Shown here: piece by piece, positions 13,143 through 16,985 of the stretch | How positions within the stretch are numbered: the first letter of the stretch is position 1 | How the letters are laid out: the number at the start of each line of letters is the position of its first letter | Assembly: GCA_910588565.1 (NCBI GenBank) | Contig: CAJUPF010000024.1 | Coordinates: 1 to 16,985 of the forward strand | Direction of reading: 5' to 3' | DNA from: an uncultured Lachnospiraceae bacterium | GTDB lineage: Bacteria > Bacillota > Clostridia > Lachnospirales > Lachnospiraceae | DNA length: 16,985 nt | The notes under the pieces: model-generated | What the model saw: only the letters and a program-made list of their open reading frames with translations | The model's database searches: none | What the model was told of the DNA's origin: nothing | Program-made: the position numbers and the translations under genes

Positions 13143-14031
13143 GATAATATCTTGTCTCCTTTTCTCCTAATATCGCTGTTCCGATTCCTTTGTTGGTAAA
13201 AATCTCTAAAAGCAGGCAGTGCGCAATACGGCCGTCTAAGATATGCACTCTTGATACGCCGTTTTCAATGGCTTCAATACAGTTATTGAGTTTGGGAAGC
13301 ATTCCGCCGCCGATATAGCCATCTGCAATCAGTTCTCTTGCTTGCGAAATCGGAAGTTCGGAAATCAATGTGGATTTGTCGGAAGGCTCTTTATATACGC
13401 CCTCGATATCTGTTAAAAACGCCAGCTTTTCCGCCTGTACTGCCCGTGCAATGGCGCAGGCTGCGTCGTCTGCGTTGATATTGTAAGTATTGTAGTCGTC
13501 ATCCATTCCAATCGGACATACAATCGGCAGGAAGTCTTTTTCCAGCAGATCATAGAGTATCTTGGGATTGACTTTCTTAATCTCACCGACAAATCCGATA
13601 TCCTGTCCTTCGGAATATTTTTTGTCTACCCGAAGGAGTCCGCCGTCTTTGCCGCTGATTCCAACCGCCAGCACACCCAGCTCTTCCACCAGCTGAACCA
13701 GCGATTTATTGACTCTTCCCAGTACCATTTCTGCAATTTCCATGGTTGCTGCGTCTGTTTTGCGCAGTCCGTTGACAAATTCCGGCTCCATACCTGTTTT
13801 TTCGACCCATTTACTGATTTCCTTGCCGCCTCCATGCACAATAATGGGCTTAAATCCTACGAGTTTTAAAAGTGTGACGTCCTGAATGACCTGACGCTTT
13901 AATTCTTCATCTACCATGGCGCTGCCGCCGTATTTTACGACAATAATTTTCCGGTTAAATCTCTGGATATACGGCAGGGCTTCAATTAAGACCGCTGCTT
14001 TTTCCATGCTTTTTTGTATTCTTTCTTCCAT
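13135..14031 (-). CDS. argB: Acetylglutamate kinase
   Basis: A 298-residue amino acid kinase that phosphorylates N-acetylglutamate with ATP. VVKYGGSAM (31-39) carries the catalytic lysine K33 and the glycine loop; IIVHGGGKEI (63-72) and FVNGLRKTD (85-93) form the acetylglutamate site; NINADDAACAIA lies near the nucleotide. An N-terminal helix of about 25 residues (MEERIQKSMEKAA) precedes the core. This helix and the length are typical of hexameric, arginine-inhibited enzymes and absent from the short E. coli form, so feedback control by arginine is likely here (inference from family). The ATG at 14031 is chosen because AGGAGGAG lies 5 bases upstream; the frame to 14064 overlaps argJ. Gap to argJ: 13 bases. 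Confidence 0.95.
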   Translation of the reverse strand: MEERIQKSMEKAAVLIEALPYIQRFNRKIIVVKYGGSAMVDEELKRQVIQDVTLLKLVGFKPIIVHGGGKEISKWVEKTGMEPEFVNGLRKTDAATMEIAEMVLGRVNKSLVQLVEELGVLAVGISGKDGGLLRVDKKYSEGQDIGFVGEIKKVNPKILYDLLEKDFLPIVCPIGMDDDYNTYNINADDAACAIARAVQAEKLAFLTDIEGVYKEPSDKSTLISELPISQARELIADGYIGGGMLPKLNNCIEAIENGVSRVHILDGRIAHCLLLEIFTNKGIGTAILGEKETRYYHE

Positions 14032-14044
14032 AATAACTCCTCCT

Positions 14045-15268
14045 CTAAGATCTGTAATCCGCATTGATTTTTACATAATCAAATGTTAAATCACAGCCCC
14101 ATGCAGCGGCTTCGCAATCGCCCATTTTGATATCTGCAATTACAGTCACTTCCGGCTCCGACAATATCTTTGTCGCAAGTTCTTCATTATAATTTACCGC
14201 TGCTCCCTGATGGATTACCTGTATCCGTCCTGCTGCGCTTTCAAAAAACATATCGGTCTGATCCGGATCAAACTGTGCGCCGGAATATCCCATCGCGCAA
14301 ATAAACCGCCCGCAATTCGCGTCATGCCCGTAAATCGCAGCCTTGGAAAGATTGGAACTGACAATCGATCTGCTCAGAATCCTGGCCTGCTCTTTACTCT
14401 CTGCTCCAATCACTTTTGCCTCAAAAAGCGCTGTCGCGCCCTCGCCGTCACCCGCCATCTGTTTTGCAAGCGTTGTATTGACATAGTTCAGCGCCTGTTT
14501 AAACGCTTCATAATCCTCATTTTTCTCGGTAATAACGGGATTGCCTGCCGTTCCGTTTGCAAGCAGAAGTACGGTATCATTTGTAGAGGTATCTCCGTCC
14601 ACAGAAATCATATTGTAGGTATCCTGAATATCTTCCCGAAGCGCTTCCTGCAGCAGTTCTCTGGAAATCGCAAGATCAGTTGTAATAAAACTCAGCATCG
14701 TACACATATTGGGATGTATCATACCGGAACCTTTACACATGCCGCCGATGGTCACAGTCACGCCGCCTGCCACAAACTCTGCTGCCGCCTCTTTTTCATG
14801 GGTATCCGTCGTCATAATCGCATGTGCCGCCTGATTTCCGGCTTCCGGCGTATCCGCTAACTCCCCGGCCATCGTTGTGATGCCGTCCCGGATCTTCTCT
14901 ATGGGAAGCTGCATTCCGATAACGCCCGTAGATGCTACCAAAACGGAATCCGTCGGAATCTGTAACTGTTTCGCTGCTTGCCGGGCTGTTTCCAGACAAT
15001 AAGACATCCCTTCTTTGCCTGTACAGGCATTGGCAATGCCCGCGTTTACTACAACGGCCTGCACAAACGGACTGTCCGATACAATCGCTTTGTCCCATTT
15101 CACCGGAGCTGCCTGCACAACGTTTTTCGTAAATGTTCCGGCTGCCATGCAGGGAGTATCGCTGTAAATCATTGCCATATCGGTTCGATTTGCATACTTA
15201 ATCCCGGCTGCTGTTGATGCTGCCAAAAATCCCTGTGCGGCAGTTACTCCGCCTTTTACTTTTTTCAT
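14045..15268 (-). CDS. argJ: Bifunctional ornithine acetyltransferase / N-acetylglutamate synthase
   Basis: A 407-residue ArgJ of normal length. It moves the acetyl group from N-acetylornithine to glutamate, recycling it; some members can also use acetyl-CoA. The precursor cleaves itself before a threonine in the motif KGSGMIHPNMCTML; here that is between C189 and T190, with T190 becoming the nucleophile of the beta chain. Most family members I recall have alanine where this one has C189. The oxyanion-hole threonines lie in STGVIG (113-118). AAGGAG lies about 9 bases before the ATG at 15268. It is 23 bases after the GNAT gene and 13 before argB. Whether it is mono- or bifunctional cannot be read from the sequence alone. 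Confidence 0.95.
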   Translation of the reverse strand: MKKVKGGVTAAQGFLAASTAAGIKYANRTDMAMIYSDTPCMAAGTFTKNVVQAAPVKWDKAIVSDSPFVQAVVVNAGIANACTGKEGMSYCLETARQAAKQLQIPTDSVLVASTGVIGMQLPIEKIRDGITTMAGELADTPEAGNQAAHAIMTTDTHEKEAAAEFVAGGVTVTIGGMCKGSGMIHPNMCTMLSFITTDLAISRELLQEALREDIQDTYNMISVDGDTSTNDTVLLLANGTAGNPVITEKNEDYEAFKQALNYVNTTLAKQMAGDGEGATALFEAKVIGAESKEQARILSRSIVSSNLSKAAIYGHDANCGRFICAMGYSGAQFDPDQTDMFFESAAGRIQVIHQGAAVNYNEELATKILSEPEVTVIADIKMGDCEAAAWGCDLTFDYVKINADYRS

Positions 15269-15291
15269 TCTCTCTTGCTCCTTCCTATTGC

Positions 15292-15786
15292 CTACGTTTC
15301 ATTAAATCTCGTAATATTTTCTTCATTTAATACAAAATCATAATAGTTTAAATCTTTACGGAACGTCCAGCCTACGCTTTTCCAAAACTGGTTGCCGACT
15401 TCATTTTCGGTAAATGCAATCAGGCATACTTTGTTGATTTTTTCCGCCTGCAGCGCTTTCATGGCTGCGACTGCCATCGCCCTGCCAATGCCGCGTGTTC
15501 TCATATCTTCCCTGACGCAGACATGGTAAAAGCAGCCCCGCCGCCCATCATGGCCGCACAAAATAGAACCGATGATTTCTCCGTCCAGTTCCGCAACAAT
15601 GCTTGTATCAGGATTCCGTTTAATAAAACGTTCCACGCCTTCTCTGGAATCATCAATACTGCGGATTCCAAACCCTTTAATTCCCATCCAAAGCCGGTAT
15701 ACGCTTGGATAATCTTCTGTCCGCATCGGGCGGATCAAATAATCGGTTCCGCCCGATGCTTTTGTATGATGTCCTGTGCTGCACAT
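15292..15786 (-). CDS. GNAT-family N-acetyltransferase, candidate acetylglutamate synthase
   Basis: A 164-residue GNAT protein. After about 15 variable residues the fold begins at DYLIRPMRTEDY; motif A, VREDMRTRGIGRAM (91-104), is the acetyl-CoA pyrophosphate loop (R/Q-x-x-G-x-G/A), and FTENEVGNQFWKSVGW (125-140) is motif B. The central GHDGRRGCFYHVCV resembles the YpeA group. The start is the ATG at 15786, with AAGGAG 9-10 bases upstream and 13 bases after argC; the frame to 15849 overlaps argC and is rejected. Lying between argC and argJ, it is a good candidate for a stand-alone acetylglutamate synthase that tops up the ArgJ cycle (inference). It could also acetylate another substrate. It lacks the amino-acid-kinase domain of classical ArgA. 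Confidence 0.85.
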   Translation of the reverse strand: MCSTGHHTKASGGTDYLIRPMRTEDYPSVYRLWMGIKGFGIRSIDDSREGVERFIKRNPDTSIVAELDGEIIGSILCGHDGRRGCFYHVCVREDMRTRGIGRAMAVAAMKALQAEKINKVCLIAFTENEVGNQFWKSVGWTFRKDLNYYDFVLNEENITRFNET

Positions 15787-15799
15787 AGGTATGTTCTCC

Positions 15800-16852
15800 T
15801 TATGGAAACATTGGAACCAGTTCCAATCCTTCCGACTCCTTTTCTCCAAACAACAGATTCATATTCTGAACCGCCTGCCCTGCCGCGCCTTTGACCAGAT
15901 TATCCAGTGCGCCCATCATAATAATTCGTCCGGTTCTTTCATCTATTTTAAAATTCACATCCACATAATTACTGCCTTCTACCCATTTCGTTTCCGGGCA
16001 TACCTCTTGTTCCAGAACGCGGATAAATCTTTCCCTGCCATAGTATGTATCGTAAACTGCTTTGATCTGCCCATAAGAAGGATACGCGCCGCCGATTTTT
16101 TTCAGCGATGCATATTCTGTAACCAGAATCCCACGGTTCATAGGAACTAAATGGGGTGTAAAACTTATTTTCAGCTTCCTGCCAGCCGCATAACCGAGCT
16201 GCTCCTCAATCTCCGGCGTATGTCTGTGGCTTGCCACACCGTATGCTTTTATATTTTCATTTACTTCACAGAAGAGATTGGGCGCTTTTGCACCCCGTCC
16301 CGCTCCGGAAGTTCCAGATTTGGCATCAATAATCAGAGTATCCGCGTCAATCAGCCCTTCTTTCACCAGAGGATAGGCGGTTAAAATCGAACAGGTCGTG
16401 TAGCAGCCGGGATTTGCCACCAGCCTTGCGGATTTAACGTTTTCCCGGTTGATCTCGCAGAGGCCATATACGGCTTCTTTTATAAACTGGGGGGATTTGT
16501 GTTCTATTTTGTACCAGGCTTCGTAAGTGGATACGTCTTTGATACGGTAGTCTGCGCTCAAATCTATAATTTTCACCTGGTTTAGTATTTCTTCTGTTAA
16601 GATAGAGGCTAAATATCCCTGTGGGGTGGCGGTGAAGATCACGTCTGTCTGTTTTGCCAGTTCATTCAGATTGTCGTCTAAGCAACGGTCTTCTACCAGT
16701 TCAAACATGTTTTGGTAGACTTCTGCGTATTTTTTGTCTATATAGCTTCTGGAGCCAAACCATTTGATTTCTGCGTGTTTATGGCCAAGAAGAAGTCTGA
16801 CAAGTTCTCCGCCTGCATATCCGGTTGCTCCGATAATTCCTGCTTTTATCAT
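15800..16852 (-). CDS. argC: N-acetyl-gamma-glutamyl-phosphate reductase
   Basis: A 350-residue type 1 ArgC. It reduces N-acetylglutamyl-5-phosphate to the semialdehyde with NADPH. The nucleotide-binding loop is IIGATGYAGGELVRLL (6-21). The catalytic cysteine is C150 in VANPGCYTT, and the block SHRHTPEIEEQ supplies the general-base histidine. The C-terminal VDVNFKIDERTGR region is also typical. The ATG at 16852 has only a weak ribosome site (GGGA, 7 bases away). It is the first gene of the arginine operon; only 16 bases separate its start codon from a 46-bp tandem repeat array, and I see no convincing promoter between the array and the gene. The promoter must lie in or beyond the repeats, perhaps outside the window. 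Confidence 0.95.
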   Translation of the reverse strand: MIKAGIIGATGYAGGELVRLLLGHKHAEIKWFGSRSYIDKKYAEVYQNMFELVEDRCLDDNLNELAKQTDVIFTATPQGYLASILTEEILNQVKIIDLSADYRIKDVSTYEAWYKIEHKSPQFIKEAVYGLCEINRENVKSARLVANPGCYTTCSILTAYPLVKEGLIDADTLIIDAKSGTSGAGRGAKAPNLFCEVNENIKAYGVASHRHTPEIEEQLGYAAGRKLKISFTPHLVPMNRGILVTEYASLKKIGGAYPSYGQIKAVYDTYYGRERFIRVLEQEVCPETKWVEGSNYVDVNFKIDERTGRIIMMGALDNLVKGAAGQAVQNMNLLFGEKESEGLELVPMFP

Positions 16853-16868
16853 CGTATAATCCCGCTTT

Positions 16869-16985
16869 CCTTATTATTTGCCGCATGGCATAAAGGGATA
16901 CCCGGAGGGTGTTTCCTTATTATTTGCCGTATGGCATAAAGGGATACCCGGAGGGTGTTTCCTTATTATTTGCCGTATGGCATAA
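16869..16985. repeat. 46-bp tandem repeat array upstream of argC (cut by window edge)
   Basis: Two full units (16869-16914 and 16915-16960) and the first 25 bases of a third (16961-16985) are present. The full units differ at one position (GCCGCATGG in the first, GCCGTATGG in the others). Each unit has two small dyads: TGCC/GGCA around GTAT, extended by TTA/TAA with a bulge, and ATACCC/GGGTGT around GGA. The array starts 16 bases before the argC ATG. It has no cas genes and no unique spacers, so it is not a CRISPR. Its extent beyond the window is unknown. Confidence 0.92.

Noticed and set aside
14210..14860. Long + strand open frame opposite argJ
   Set aside because: Antisense to conserved ArgJ sequence; composition and lack of motifs indicate a chance frame.
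16712..16939. + strand open frame crossing the repeat array and the start of argC
   Set aside because: The frame is open only because the repeat lacks stops in it; it overlaps argC antisense and has no ribosome site at its start.
16869..16985. CRISPR array
   Set aside because: Units are joined head to tail with no unique spacers and there are no cas genes in the window.

Overview
The window looks like chromosomal DNA from a low-to-moderate-GC Gram-positive anaerobe of the Clostridia, most probably Lachnospiraceae. That placement is an inference from protein character, strong GGAGG ribosome binding sites, TTGACA/TATAAT promoters and gene order; no taxonomic marker gene is present. Two tRNA genes are on the + strand and every protein gene is on the - strand, so protein transcription runs from the right edge to the left.

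Layout in transcription order, right to left. (1) 16985-11799: an arginine operon argC - GNAT acetyltransferase - argJ - argB - argD, tightly packed (13-23 base gaps, one 8-base overlap), ending in a strong terminator at 11799-11845. At least two and a half copies of a 46-bp tandem repeat lie just upstream of argC and run off the window edge. The genes cover glutamate to N-acetylornithine with the acetyl group recycled by ArgJ; the GNAT protein is a candidate acetylglutamate synthase for priming the cycle. (2) 11627-4236: a promoter followed by comEA - response regulator - histidine kinase - GerMN lipoprotein - comEC - holA. This places a two-component system and a secreted lipoprotein between the two DNA-uptake genes, with the DNA polymerase III delta subunit gene at the end, followed by a strong terminator. 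Two hairpins lie between the lipoprotein gene and comEC. (3) 4125-2741: a padR regulator with its own promoter and a palindromic operator at the start site, translationally coupled (ATGA overlap) to a HAAS/DUF1700-like membrane protein with a DUF3887-like tail, then a small membrane protein. (4) 2721-1864: a separate promoter drives an Rrf2-family regulator with three cysteines in the region where IscR binds its cluster, followed by a second small membrane protein related to the first. (5) 1806-412: metY (O-acetylhomoserine sulfhydrylase) with its own promoter, which carries a direct repeat that could be an Rrf2/CymR-type operator. (6) 84-376: promoter, tRNA-Phe(GAA), tRNA-Gly(TCC), and a hairpin terminator that works in both directions between the tRNA genes and metY.

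Most of the window is conserved housekeeping and biosynthetic sequence. I see no phage, insertion sequence, CRISPR array, toxin-antitoxin pair or defence system. The least explained parts are the 46-bp repeat array before argC, the competence/two-component operon with a lipoprotein form of ComEA, the hairpins before comEC, and the regulator/membrane-protein cassette between holA and metY. Several genes are given a start shorter than the longest open frame because the ribosome binding site and family alignment point to an internal ATG; the reason is stated for each.
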